Notes: a model not told the origin generated them from the sequence alone. Counted from the stretch's first letter, positions 32,681 to 45,848 are shown. The stretch: DNA of 46,716 nt from Anaeromyces robustus (GCA_002104895.1 MCFG01000477.1:1-46716), one strand, 5' to 3'. Numbers and translations: made by a program.

Positions 32681-33526
32681 ATGGTCGACAAGAAACTTTT
32701 AACTATTCAAGATATTTCATGTGTTGGTCAATGTTCACTTACTGTAGCTCTTCCAATTATTTCTGCTTGTGGTATTGAAACTGCTATTCTTCCAGGTGCT
32801 TTACTTTCAAACCACACTGCTAGTGGTTTTAGTGGTTGGACCTTCAATGATTTAACTGATGATATGCCAAAGATTCTTGATCAATGGCTTAAAGAAAACA
32901 TCACTTTTGATGCTTTCTATACTGGTTACGTTACTCGTACTCAAATTCCACATATTCTTGATGTCATGGAAAAAGCTGCCAAGCCAAATGCTCTTAGAAT
33001 TGTTGATCCAGCTATGGCTGATAATGGTGTTCTCTATGCTGGTTTTGATGCCGATTTCCCAAAAGAAATGGCTAAACTTTGTAAAGGTGCTGATTACATT
33101 CTTCCAAACCTTACTGAAGCTAGTTTCCTTTTAGGTATTCCATACGTTGGTGATAATTATGATCAAGCTTACATTGAAAAGATTTCAAGAGATCTTGCTA
33201 AGCTTGGAGCTAAGAATGTTGTTATTACTGGTGTTTCCTTTGAAAAGGGTAAAGTTGGTGCTTCAATTTATCATAGTGAAACTGATTCCTTTGAATATTA
33301 CTTCAATGAATGGGTAAATTGTGCTTTCCATGGTACTGGTGATGTTTTCTCATCTGCTTTTGCTGGTGCTATTATGCGTGGTAAATCTGCTGTTGAAGCT
33401 ATTAAGGTTGCTGCTGATTTCGTTGTTAGTTCTATTAAGAAAACTTTAGATGACAAAAAGGATCACTGGTATGGTGTTAAATTTGAAAAAGCTATTCCAG
33501 AATTAATTAAATCTTTAGAAAATTAA
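32681..33526 (+). CDS. Pyridoxal/pyridoxamine kinase, bacterial type (PfkB-like family)
   Basis: A single uninterrupted frame of 281 residues, the usual length of PdxY/PdxK-type kinases. It phosphorylates the 5' hydroxyl of pyridoxal, pyridoxamine or pyridoxine with ATP, in the vitamin B6 salvage pathway, in the cytosol. Visible landmarks: N-terminal IQDISCVGQCSLTVALPIIS with the substrate-pocket region, LLSNHTASGF (42-50), IVDPAMADNG (107-116), PNLTEA (142-147), VVITGV (180-185) and the anion-hole/catalytic GTGDVF (218-223, Asp221). The sequence style (SCVGQCSLTVALPIISACGI, PNLTEASFLLG) resembles pyridoxamine kinases of Clostridia-type gut bacteria more than eukaryotic ones. With no intron in a region where every other gene is split, this suggests horizontal transfer from bacteria. 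Codon use is already fungal (GCT, GGT, CCA). The start is the first ATG; upstream DNA is AT-only. Confidence 0.95.
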   Translation: MVDKKLLTIQDISCVGQCSLTVALPIISACGIETAILPGALLSNHTASGFSGWTFNDLTDDMPKILDQWLKENITFDAFYTGYVTRTQIPHILDVMEKAAKPNALRIVDPAMADNGVLYAGFDADFPKEMAKLCKGADYILPNLTEASFLLGIPYVGDNYDQAYIEKISRDLAKLGAKNVVITGVSFEKGKVGASIYHSETDSFEYYFNEWVNCAFHGTGDVFSSAFAGAIMRGKSAVEAIKVAADFVVSSIKKTLDDKKDHWYGVKFEKAIPELIKSLEN

Positions 33527-34170
33527 AAAATATAAGGAGTAAGAAAAATAATAATAATAATAATAAAAACAAATAAAAAAAAAATAAAAAAAAAAAAGTA
33601 AAATAAAATAATTTATTTATTTAAACTAAAATAATAATAATAACAACAAAAATAACAAAAAAAATTAATTAATCAACTACAATAATACTAATAAAAAAAA
33701 AATAACAAAAAAAAAACATATTTCAAAAAATTAATAATAATCAAATACAATAATAATCAATAATAATTTTAATAACTAATTTATTTTTAAAAAAAAAAAA
33801 TTTATAAAAACTATTCTATATAGAAATATTAATTAAAAAATAAAAAATAAAAAATAAAAAATATAATAAAAAAAAAAATCATATTATTAAATAATAAAAA
33901 ATTTTTTATTACTTTTTTTTTTTGTGTGTGTGTTATTTTTTTGTGTATAATATTATGATATTATGACATTAATTTAATGATCAACACTATAACTACTACT
34001 ACTAATACTACTACTACCTCTTATCACTATTAAAAAATAAAATAAAATAAAATAAAGAAATTAGATTTATGAAGTTACTCTCTTTTTTTTTTAATTTATT
34101 TTATTTATTTAATTAAAGGAAAAATAAATAAATTAAAAAATAATGCATATATCAATATAATATTTTAATG

Positions 34171-34201
<31 letters not shown>

Positions 34202-34343
34202 TTAATAATATTTTTTATTTGAAATTGGTAGGTAGGTAATTATTTAACCAAACAAATTTAAAAAAATTTAAAAATTTCTATAAAAAAAATTTTATTTTTC
34301 TTTTAATTAAAAAAAAATATATATATATAAATAAACTTTAATT

Positions 34344-34381
<38 letters not shown>

Positions 34382-34780
34382 TATTATTATTTTTATTAAT
34401 TGTATATGTTTATTTATATTTATATTATTAATTATAAACTACTCTTTTTTTATTTTTTTGTTTTATTTTGTTTTTTCTTTTTTTGTTTTTTGTTTTACTT
34501 TTATTTTACAATTTATATAAAATACATTAATATCTCATGTATTATTTATAATGTTATATATAATAATATTATAATTATTAGGATTATGATTATGATTATT
34601 TTAATTAATTAAAAAAAAAAAAATTTTTTTTATATTTTATTCTCGATAATGTTTTTTTTTTTTTTTTTATTAATGAATTCATTAATTAATCCCTTCTCTC
34701 TTTTTTTTTTTTTTTTTTTTTTTTTCACTTTTTACTTTTTTTTTATAATATAATATCTTTAATTTTAAATTTTTAAATTT
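33527..34780. other. Convergent intergenic region
   Basis: 3' ends of the kinase (+) and the CoA-binding gene (-) meet here. It has A-rich DNA after the kinase stop, a (TAC)n-like stretch at 33985-34020, an ATT run near 34175-34200, a 35-T run at 34345-34379 and further T runs near 34650-34745. No coding segment is seen. Confidence 0.6.
34345..34379. repeat. 35-nt T homopolymer
   Basis: An uninterrupted run of T in the convergent 3' region; on the minus strand it is poly(A). Confidence 0.95.
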
Positions 34781-35752
34781 TTAAATTTTTGAATTATTAT
34801 TAAGAGTTTCTAATACACCATCACCATCTTTTAAAACACAACCATATACAGTATCTAATTGATTGGAAGAAGTAAATTCTTTACAAGCTTCATTTTCAGC
34901 ACCTGGTTGAATCCAACAAATAATTTCTTTATTTTTAAGACATTCCTTAGAATTTAAATTTTTTTTAATTTCTTCTAAAACACCATAAGTAACTTTTGGT
35001 GGTGTAACAATAGATACGGATAAAACTGGATTTTGACCTTGTAATTCATTCTTACTAGCTAAATCATCAATTAAAGAAGTTATAGTGGTATGACAATTAA
35101 CATTACAGATTTGTTTTTCTTTCTATATATATATAATATATATAATAATAATATATTAATATGATATAAAAATAAAATTAAATAAAAATAAAAATAAAAA
35201 TAAAATAAAAAAAAAAAGGATTTTATTATATAATATATTATATTGTTTTTAATTAATTATTGTAATATCAATATAATACAAAATATATATATAAAATATA
35301 TATAAATATGTGTATGGAAAATAATTAATAAATATCATAAATAGCTTTCTTTGTGGTTTCGTAAGTTTATTATAATTATTTATTTGAATTAGAACTTAGT
35401 ACTTAAAAAATAAAAATTAAATATTAAATATTAAAATTAAAAAATGAAATTGAAACTGAAACCGAATTTGAAACTAAAACTGAAATTGAAATTGAATTGA
35501 AATTAAAAATAAATATTAATATTTAATACTGAAATTTTAAATATTTACTGGGTGAATTGGATAAACTGTTTTTTATCATTGAAAATGTAAAAAAAGAAAA
35601 AAAAAGAATTGCGTAAAATAATATAAATACATGAATATATATATATATAATAAGATAATAATAAATAAAAAAAAATAAAACAATATATAATATATATGAA
35701 TATATGTATATAACAATTATAAATTTTAAATTAGTATTTAAACATTTTTAAA

Positions 35753-35783
<31 letters not shown>

Positions 35784-36301
35784 TAGTTATAATATAATAT
35801 AATATATATAATATATCTTTTTTCTTTTTATCTTTCTTTTTTTTATTTTTTTTTCAAAAATAGTTTTAAAAAAAGATTTTACCAGTCATGTTACGATCCA
35901 AATACCTTTAAAATTTGTATTATATATAATATTTATAAAAAGAAATTATAATTATATATATTTATATATTAATAAAAAAGTTTATATTATATATGTTTAT
36001 ATATATATATATATAAATTCAAAATTATTAATATTAGTATTATTTTTTTTTTTTTTGAAAAAGAATGAAATAAAATTGGGATGAAAGAAAGAAAGAAAAA
36101 AAGAAAGTATTAAAATATTACTTTTTTCTTCTTTCTTTATTACTGTTGGTTATTATAAAAATTCTATTATTAATATTATTAATTATTATTAATTATTAAT
36201 TACCATTTTAAAACTTTGTATCCAAACTTTTCAGGATTAGTAGAAGCACCAACAACGGCAAAGTTTTTGGAAGTTAAAAATTTAGTCTTTAAAGCATTCA
36301 T
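34781..36301 (-). CDS. CoA-binding domain protein (CoA_binding_2/YccU-like)
   Basis: Four exons: 36301-36204 (98 nt), 35905-35883 (23 nt), 35565-35549 (17 nt) and 35122-34781 (stop 34783-34781), 159 residues. The spliced N-terminal half reads NFAVVGASTNPEKFGYKVLK, then WYLDRNMT, VYPIHP and KEKQICNVNCHTT: the continuous Rossmann fold of the family, in which GAST-N--K-G-K is the nucleotide/CoA loop and the VYPIHP block is the second strand (VxPVNP in relatives). The two tiny exons are needed to keep this order and phase. The C-terminal half (VLSVSIVTPPKVTYGVLEEI, IICWIQPGAENEACKEF) matches the family's PP and W-QPGAE blocks. These small proteins are widespread in bacteria and fungi and bind CoA or NAD-like ligands; their physiological role is not settled. 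Introns are 298, 317 and 426 nt. Confidence 0.9.
35440..35515. repeat. Hexanucleotide (GAAACT/GAAATT)n array in an intron of the CoA-binding gene
   Basis: About ten imperfect hexamers GAAAYT or GAAAYC lie just after the 17-nt exon on the gene strand (intron 35548-35123). An open frame through it reads alternating Glu/Thr/Ile and is not a gene. Confidence 0.75.
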
Positions 36302-37335
36302 TTTTACTTTATTTTTTTTTTATAATATTTATAAATATTTTCATTAATTTTTTTTTTTTTTTTTTTTCAAAAAAAAAAGTAACAAAATAAATAAAATATA
36401 TATAAAATGAATTTAAAATTATTTATTATTATATATATTTTTTAAATACCTTTTTTTATTAACTGTAACTAATGTAAATGGATTATCCTCTGTTTTTATT
36501 ATTATTAATTATTATTTATTATTTATTTGTATTTTTTTTTTCCTCTTACTAAAGAAAAAAAAATTTTATTTATAAATAATTTTAAAAAATTATTAACAAA
36601 TTTTTTTTATTTTTTATTTTAGTACCACTTAATTTTTAAATCTATTAATTAATTATTGGTCAATCAATAATAATTGAAATAATTAAATAAAATATTTAAT
36701 AAATTAAAATAAAATATTAAAAAATAAAATATTGAAAATTTATATTATATATTATACATTTATTATTATTATTATTATTTTTATTTTTTATTTTTATTTT
36801 TATTTTTATTATATATAATTAACTGTCAAAAAAAAAAATTTTTTAATTTTTTTTTAATTTTTTTTTTATGGCTTTAAATACTAACCATTTTAATCCTTAA
36901 CGCCATTTTTTTTTTTAAAATCAAAAAATTAAATAAAAAAATTTTTTTTTTTTAACGCCAATTTTTTTCCTTAATTTTCTAATTTATCTTTAAATATATA
37001 TATATATATAATACATATATCGATTTTCTTTTTTTTTTTAATAGATCATCTTTTTAATTTTCAATTTTATTATTATTGATTATATAGATTATAGAAGATT
37101 ATTAAAATTTTCACAAATATTAAAAAATTAAAATTCAAATAAAAAAAAAAAAAACATACGATATATATTTATATTAAAAATAAAAAATATAATATAATTA
37201 ATAAATATAATAAATATTATTATTAATAATGAATTTTTTTTTTTTTTTTATTATTATAATATTTTAAAAATAAATCAACTTTAGTTAGTTGAATGATTAA
37301 AATGACTTAATAAATAATTTACTTAATAATTTCTT

Positions 37336-37337
<2 letters not shown>

Positions 37338-37386
<49 letters not shown>
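37338..37386. repeat. 49-nt T homopolymer
   Basis: The longest single-base run I see in the window, between the CoA-binding and Ada1 genes. Confidence 0.95.
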
Positions 37387-37656
37387 CTAATTTAAATTAA
37401 ATAAATAATATGTTAAATAAAAAAATTTGTAGTAGTAGAAAAATTATATATATAAAAAAAAAAACTTATTGATTTATTTTTTTAACTATTCATTCAAAAT
37501 ATTAAATCTCAAATGTTAAATAAATAATGATAATTATTTTTATAGTTATTATTAGTTATTATTATTAAAATTATGTAAATATTTTTTTTTTCTTTTTCTT
37601 TTCTATATCTTGTTTTTTTATACTATGATTATAAATATTTAAATATATGTATTTTT

Positions 37657-37956
<300 letters not shown>

Positions 37957-38174
37957 TTATTCAATCACGGAATGATCATTTTCAGCTAAAACACATATTA
38001 AATTTTCTAAAACTTCTGAAGAATATGCAGAATTACCAAAGATATGTTGAGGATTTATAGAATGTGCAAAATATATATCATTAAGTGAAATTAAATGACG
38101 ATGGGATAAATTAGCATCAACATCAAATTCATTGAATATTTCATCATCTTTTATATTATTCTTTTTTGATAATG

Positions 38175-38205
<31 letters not shown>

Positions 38206-39769
38206 ATTAGATGAAGAAGTAGTATTAGTATTATTATTATTAGTAGTAGTAGTATTAGTAGCAGTAGGATTATTATTTGATATTAAAGCAGTAGAAAGTT
38301 TTGGTATCGTTGATGCTAATGATGATGATGATGTTGTTGATGATAATGATCCTAGTGTAGTAGTATTTTTATTTGTTATTGTATTAGGTGTAGTAGTTGA
38401 TGTAATAGAATTAGTTATAGTAGATGTTGATGTTAATGTTGATGTTGATGTTGTAGTTGTAGTTGTAAAATTATTAGTAGTAGTAGTAGGTTGACCTAAA
38501 AGATTATGTTTATCAAAACTAATAATATCACTTGTAGAAAGAAGCATATTAAATAAATCATCTTCTTTATTCATTGGATTAAATAGATTATCTTTTCCAT
38601 CTGCTTCACGTTTTACTTCTTTTAATAATGATGTTGTTGAAGAAGTATCCATTGGAAGTGATGGTATTAATGGATTATTATTATTATTATTAAGAGATGA
38701 GGTTGATGATAATGATGATGACATAGTAGATGATAATATATTATTAGTAGTAGTAGTTTTAATTTTAGAATCTATAATATTAGCATTAATAGAATTTGTT
38801 GTTGTTGTGGTTGTTGTAGTAATAGGATTTAAATGTGAATTTTCATCTTCACTTTCTTTAATAGTTTCCAATGATCCTTTTGAAAAAATTTTAAATAATT
38901 CATCTGAACGATTTTTAATAATTTTATTACTACCAGTAGTAGTATTAATATTACTAGTATTATTACTATTATAATTACGATTAGATTGAGAAATTAAATG
39001 TGGTAGTAACATGGTATCTAAAGTTTCTACAGAAATTGTAGAATTTGGTTTTATACTATTAGTAAATTTATTAGAAACTTCAATAAATCCACCTTTTTTA
39101 ACAAATAATGAAGTAGGTTTCATAGGATGTATCATATTTATTGGAGTTGTTTGACCTTCTTCTTTTAATTTTTGATGAAGATTAGTTTTAACTTTCAATA
39201 TTTTATCTTTTAATGATAGTATAGTAGTATTTGTATTTGTATTTGTATTTGTATTTACAGTTTTATTATCCGTATTAGATTTATTATCTTTGATATTATC
39301 ATTGGTATTCTTATTATCATTATTGGTATTATTTGAGGAGGTATTATTATTATCATTATTGGTATTATTAGTGGTATTATTATCATTAGATTTGTTATCT
39401 GTTGTTGCTGTTGTTGCTGTTGTAGGAGTTGTACTTTTATCATTATTAATACTATTACTTCCATTAATACCATTAATAGTACTTTTATCCTTATTAATAT
39501 CATTAATTCCATTAATACCATTAATACCATTAACACCATTAATACCATTAACGCCATTAACATCATTAACACCATTAATAGTATTTTTATCATCCGATTT
39601 ATTTTTATCATCCGATTTATTTTTATCATCCGATTTATTTTCATTATCCGATTTATTTTTATTATCAGTGATTGGAGTTGTAGTGATGGTGGTTGTAAGA
39701 GAATTTCCATTAATTAATGGTTTTGAATTTATTGATGGTGTTGTTATTGCTGTTGTTCCTGTCGTCGTC

Positions 39770-39800
<31 letters not shown>

Positions 39801-41197
39801 TCGTTGTAATAGAAAGATCGTCTTTCTTTGCATCACCATTTACCATACCATTTATATTTTCTTTTTCAGATTTTTCATTTCCAACTTTACCATTAACACT
39901 AATTAAATTCTTTGAAACATTATTTGGAAGGAATGAAGGTGGTATATCTTTTAATAATGAATTTATTATATTATTACTATTATTATTATTATTATCATTC
40001 TCATTATTATTATCATTATTATTATTATTATTTAATTCCTTTTTATCCAGTGATATTGATTGATCTTCCTTTTGAATATTATTTATTAAAGTACCGTTTA
40101 TATTTGATAATGGATTTACGATATCTTTTTATTTTTTAAAATTTTTGATTATAATAAAAGAAATAATAAAATATATGTATAGAATATATATATATAATTC
40201 ATAATAGAATAACCAATATTAAAATATATAAATATAATAAATATTATAAAAGAATTATAATAATAATATAATATAGATATAGATATAGATATAGATATAG
40301 ATACAAATATAAATATAAAATATATATATATATATATAATAAGATAAAAAAAAAAAAAGATATTTAAAATTAATAATTATATCATTATAAATATATATAT
40401 ATATATATAAAGTTTCTTTTCATAAATGAAATCTCTAATATTACTATTATTATTATTATTCAAAAACGTACTATTATTTATACTGGTATTTGATGTATTT
40501 GTTACAAGTATTTGTGGTAAAGGTTGTTGATTAATTTGATTATCTGATTCATAGGTATTTGTAGTAGTATTTGTTGTTGTTGTTGTTTGATGAATATTAT
40601 TACTAAATGGTATAATGGGTGTAATAGGTGTTTCAGCTTCCTCATTTTTAATTTGTTTTTTCAAACAATTTTCTATAATACTTTTTAATCGACTCTAATA
40701 TCATCATAATCAAAAATTATAATCATAATCATAAAAAATATTATAAAATATTTAAATTATTTATAAAAAAAAAAAAAATAAAAAAATTTTTAATAAAATA
40801 TAAAAATATTTAATAATATATAATACATTTTATAAACTAATATCTTTTTATTTTTTTTTATAATAGATAATCAAAAACATAAAAAAAAAAAAGTATTTAT
40901 ATTATAAAATAAAAATATATATATATTATTATTATTATTATATTATTATTATTACTCTTAAAGCATAGCTCATTAAAACAATAGCATCATCAGCAATACT
41001 TTTTATTCCTTCTAATGAAGCAATAAATTCTATTCTATCTTTAAGTAATGAATCATTAATTCCTGGTATATCTTGAATATCTTTAAATGATTTTGGAATT
41101 TCTTTTTATTGAAAATCGTAAAATATATATATATTTATATAAAATTAAATATACAATTTTAAATATATAATATATAAAATTATATAATATTAAATAG

Positions 41198-41229
<32 letters not shown>

Positions 41230-42382
41230 AATTAATTACATATTTTAATATATATATATATTAATAATTATTATTATAATAGTATGTTTACTTTTTGTTG
41301 GTTGTACTACATCATAATGAGAAGAAAATGTTTGCATTTGTTCTTTTGGTTTTGGGTATTTCTAATAAAATAAATTTTTAAATTTAATATAATGATTATT
41401 TTATTATTACATATATACGTATAAAATAAGATATAAAAAATATATATATATAAAGAAACAAAAAAAATTTTTAATAAGTAATATACATAAAAAAATAAAA
41501 ATTAATTTTTTTTTTGTAAAAAAAAAAAAATGAATTAATTAATTAATTATAATATTATTATATTATACCTGAATTAATCCTCTTATTTTATCTCTATCAA
41601 TTTTTTCTAAAGACATAAATTCTTCTTTTAATTTTATACGTTTAACAGTATCATTAGCATTTTTAAATTTATTTTTACGTTTTAATGAATTCTTTTCTTT
41701 ATTATCTAAATTAGCTGAAAGACGTGAACTTCCATCATATGGACCCATATTCTTTTGTGAATTATAAATGATGGAATATATTAATGTATTATGGAGTGGA
41801 ACTAAATATATATATATAATAATAATAATAATTATATCCATTTTTCCAATTGAAATAATAATAATAAAAAAAATTGATAATAAAATTTTATAAAATTTAT
41901 ATATATATATATATATTACAATTAAAAAAAGTATAATATAAATATAATAAATATAATATAAAAATTAAAAATATAAATAATAAAAAAATAATAATAATAA
42001 TTAAAAAAAATAATTATTGTATTAATATTATTATTATAAAAATAAAAAACAAATATATATATATTATATAAAATATATAAAAAATAAATAGATATAAAGA
42101 TAAATATATATATATAAGAAAAGTCTTACGTTGATCTCCAATTAAACGTTTAACGGATTTATCAAATTCATTTTTTGATATTTTTCCTATTAAATATTTT
42201 TTTAAACAATTCCAATATTCTTTACTATTTGAACCTAAAGCTTCAGAAAGTTTTTGTTTAATTTGAAAAGTATCTTTTCTTTTTAATAGAGTTGATGAAG
42301 TTGATGATGTATTATTAATTTTTATATTAATGGAATTAATGTCATTTTGATTTGATGAATAAGGTGGTGTTGATAGTATCAT
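37957..42382 (-). CDS. SAGA complex subunit Ada1 (TADA1/Hfi1-type)
   Basis: Six exons: 42382-42130, 41801-41569, 41361-41292, 41101-40956, 40694-40445 and 40124-37957 (stop 37959-37957), 1039 residues with phases consistent throughout. The N-terminal half is the SAGA-Tad1 domain: IKQKLSEALGSNSKEYWNCL, KKYLIGKISKNEFDKSVKRL, then across the first intron LPLHNTLIYSIIYN. Next come a basic segment (SLKRKNKFKNANDTVKRIK), FKDIQDIPGINDSLLKDRI and ADDAIVLMSYALRSRLKSII. Ada1 is a core structural subunit of the SAGA histone acetyltransferase coactivator in the nucleus, with a histone-fold that pairs with a partner subunit. The large last exon is low complexity (Thr, Asn, Ser, NGING, DDKNKS and a Gln run), and the protein ends in a structured tail, HLISLNDIYFAHSINPQHIF, like the conserved Ada1 end. 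It is about twice the length of yeast Hfi1. The donor of intron 5 (GTAATA, after AAT codons) is the least certain junction. Confidence 0.88.
38175..38205 (-). repeat. Gln codon repeat within Ada1
   Basis: Ten CAA codons in a row on the gene strand, giving a polyglutamine tract in the disordered part of Ada1. Confidence 0.9.
39480..39660 (-). repeat. Coding tandem repeats NGINGVNG and DDKNKS within Ada1
   Basis: Two adjacent in-frame arrays: NGI/NGV tripeptides (39485-39580) and DDKNKSD-type 18-nt repeats (39588-39655). They keep frame, unlike the intronic arrays. Confidence 0.85.
40272..40303. repeat. (ATAGAT)n array in Ada1 intron 5
   Basis: About five copies of the hexamer ATAGAT, followed by ACAAATATAAAT variants, inside intron 40444-40125. 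Confidence 0.85.
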
Positions 42383-42888
42383 TTTTTTTTTTTTTTTTTT
42401 TTTTATATTTTTAAATTATTTTTATATATTTAACTATTATAATATCTAAAAGTAATAAAATATATATTTTTATGGGAAAAAAAAAATTGAAATTTTATAT
42501 ATACATATATATTTACAAAAAAAAAAAATACTAATAATAATTTAAAGTATATTAAGGAAATATTTCGTAAAATAAAATAATTTTAATATTAAAAAAAATA
42601 ATAAATTTATTTTAATAAACAAAAAAATAATTAAACAAAAAAAACATAAATTTTATATATTAATATATAACATTTAACAGTATATCCAGATGTTTTTTAT
42701 ATTTTAGTATAAAAAAAAAATGTTATATATATTATAATTTAGTTTTTATAATAATTTAAAAAAAAAATAATTAAAAATTCATTCATAAAGTCTTAATAAT
42801 ATAAATAATAAAAAAAAAATTCTCAATTATTTATGGAGATAAAAAAAAATTATTATTTTTAATTTGGTTATTTTTATTTATTGATTTA

Positions 42889-42889
<1 letters not shown>

Positions 42890-42923
<34 letters not shown>

Positions 42924-43309
42924 ATTTTATTTAATCTATTTATTTAAGTAATATTTATTTATAAATTTATTTATAAATATTATTGATTTATTTATTCATA
43001 TATTATTTATTTATTTATTTATATTTATTCATTGATCTATTTATTTATTTATTTATTTATATATTTATTTACTTACTTATTAATTATTTACTTATTAATT
43101 ATTTACTTATTTATTTACTTATTTATTTATTGATCTATTTAATTATTTATTTATATATTTATTTATTTATTTACTTATTAATTATTTACTTATTTATCAA
43201 TTTATTTATTTATTTATTTATTAATTCATATGTTTATTTATTTACTTATTTAAATTATTATTTATTTATATATTTATTTATATAATCACTTATTTATTTA
43301 TTCATATAT

Positions 43310-43344
<35 letters not shown>

Positions 43345-43347
43345 TTC
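42890..43347. repeat. Degenerate (TTTA)n tract, ~450 bp
   Basis: Long imperfect TTTA/TTTAC tetranucleotide array, starting with AAAT copies at 42890-42925 (an inverted orientation that could fold back on the TTTA part). Its open frame, YLFIYLF-like, is a repeat artefact. Confidence 0.9.
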
Positions 43348-45059
43348 CATTTTATTATACACAGAAAAAGCATGTGACAATTAAAAAATTATATAAAAAA
43401 TGGACAACTTTTAAAAAAAAAAATTGATTAAAAAAATAAACTAAAATTAAAAATAATAAAAATAAAAAAAATAAAAAAATAAAAATAAAAAAATAAAATG
43501 GGAATAAATATAAAAGTGGAAAAACTAAAAGTAATACGATTACACACACACAAATTAAGATTTTAATTAATTTTTTAAAAAGATATTATTTATCCTTTTT
43601 TTTCCTTCTATATAAATCTTTAATCTTTTAAAATATAAAAATAATAATATTAATATAAAATCTTTTATTTCTATATAAATTTTTTAAAATATAAAAAAAA
43701 TAAAATAAAGTATTCTTCTATTTCTATAAATCTTTAAATATGAAAAAAAAAATAATAATAATAATTTAATAATAAATTCTTTTATTTATTTATTTTTTTT
43801 TTTACTATTACTATTTGATAAAATAATATAATTAAAATACTCTAAATAAAGGTTAATAAAACTATATATATTTAGTATATAAATAATAATGATTGAATTA
43901 TTTATATATTTCTAAATTTTTTTAAATATTAAATAGATTTATAATAATACTTTTAACCCTTATAATAAAATAATAAAATAAAATAAATCTATTTTTGTTA
44001 TTATATAATTTGTATTATCACTATTATAAAATAATAAAAATATAATATATAAATTTATATTCTATAAATTATGTTTTTTATCTATAAAAATACATATAAA
44101 TGTTATTTTATATATATTTAAAATAATGTTTTTTTCTTTTTTTATATATAGTATTTATATATATAACATAACATATAATATAACTTTTTTTTTCTTTTTT
44201 TCTTTTTAAGCATTAAATTATCTATTAAAAATAATTATCATATATTTTAAAGAGTAATATAATTTTAATGACAAAAAAGAAAATTTATATGGATAATATA
44301 TATATAATTAATTATTTATACATCCTTTAATTTTATCATATAATAATATTCAAACTATTTATACTAGATTAATAAAAAAATAAAAAAGTTCTTGTACTAT
44401 TTCACTTTCTAATTCATTATTTACACATAAACAGTTTATTATAATAAATATATAATATTTATTAAATATTTAGAAAAGAAAAGAGAAAAAAAAAGTATAA
44501 TAATATGATATGGTAAAATTAAATATTTATTTTAAACTTTTTCTAAAATTTATTTAATTAAAATATTAGAGAAAAAAAAGAAAAAAAAGGAAAAAAGAAA
44601 AGGAAAAAATAAATAAATTTTCAAAAACTGTAAGAAATTTAATACTAAGAGCTGTTTTTTCTTTTTTTTAAAAAAAAAAAAATATATATATATACCTTAT
44701 TTTATAATAAGTATAAAATATTAATATGTTTAAGGGTTAGATTAAATATATTTAAAATAATTTATTTAAAAATCTATATTACCATTTTTATTAAATAGTA
44801 ATATAGATTATTTAAAGAATTTTTTTTTCATTATATTATTCATATTTTTATTCATTAAAAAAATGAATATTTAGTTATATAAGACATATAAAACAATAAA
44901 TGTAAATAATTATATATATTAATATCTATTTTATTTTATTTATTAATAAATTATTTATAAGGTGTATTATTATATTATTATTATTATTAATTATTTTCTT
45001 TTATTATTTTTTGGTTAATATATAGAGTTTTTTGGATTAATAAAAAAACTATAAGTGAT

Positions 45060-45455
<396 letters not shown>

Positions 45456-45847
45456 TGAATAATAAAAGTAATAATTAAATAAATTATAAATTATAGATTT
45501 ATAGATTTATATATTTATAGATATTGAATTTATGTATTTTTAAGTTTTTTTTTACATAAGTTATGGTTAGTAATAATAATATTTTTTTTTACTAATAATG
45601 GTCATATATATTTATATTTTTAAAATATTTGTTTATTTATGACTACTATTAATAATTAAAAATTATATAATAATAAAAAAGAAATTATTTACTTATTATA
45701 GTTATTATTATTATTATTATTATTTATTGGCTTATAGTAACATATTTTTAATATAATAGATAAATGACTATAATAATAACATCATAATAGATCAAATAAA
45801 AAAATAATTAATATATATATATTAATTATTATCATAATAATTAAATC

Positions 45848-45848
<1 letters not shown>

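Noticed and set aside
39255-40139. Long open frames on the opposite strand or in other frames over the Ada1 last exon
   Set aside because: Shadows of the repetitive Thr/Asn codons; the minus-strand frame has the conserved Ada1 ends.
42983-43285. YLFIYLF-type hydrophobic open frame resembling a membrane protein
   Set aside because: A by-product of the TTTA repeat.
44771-44809. 12-bp inverted repeat AATCTATATTAC
   Set aside because: Too short to be meaningful at this base composition.
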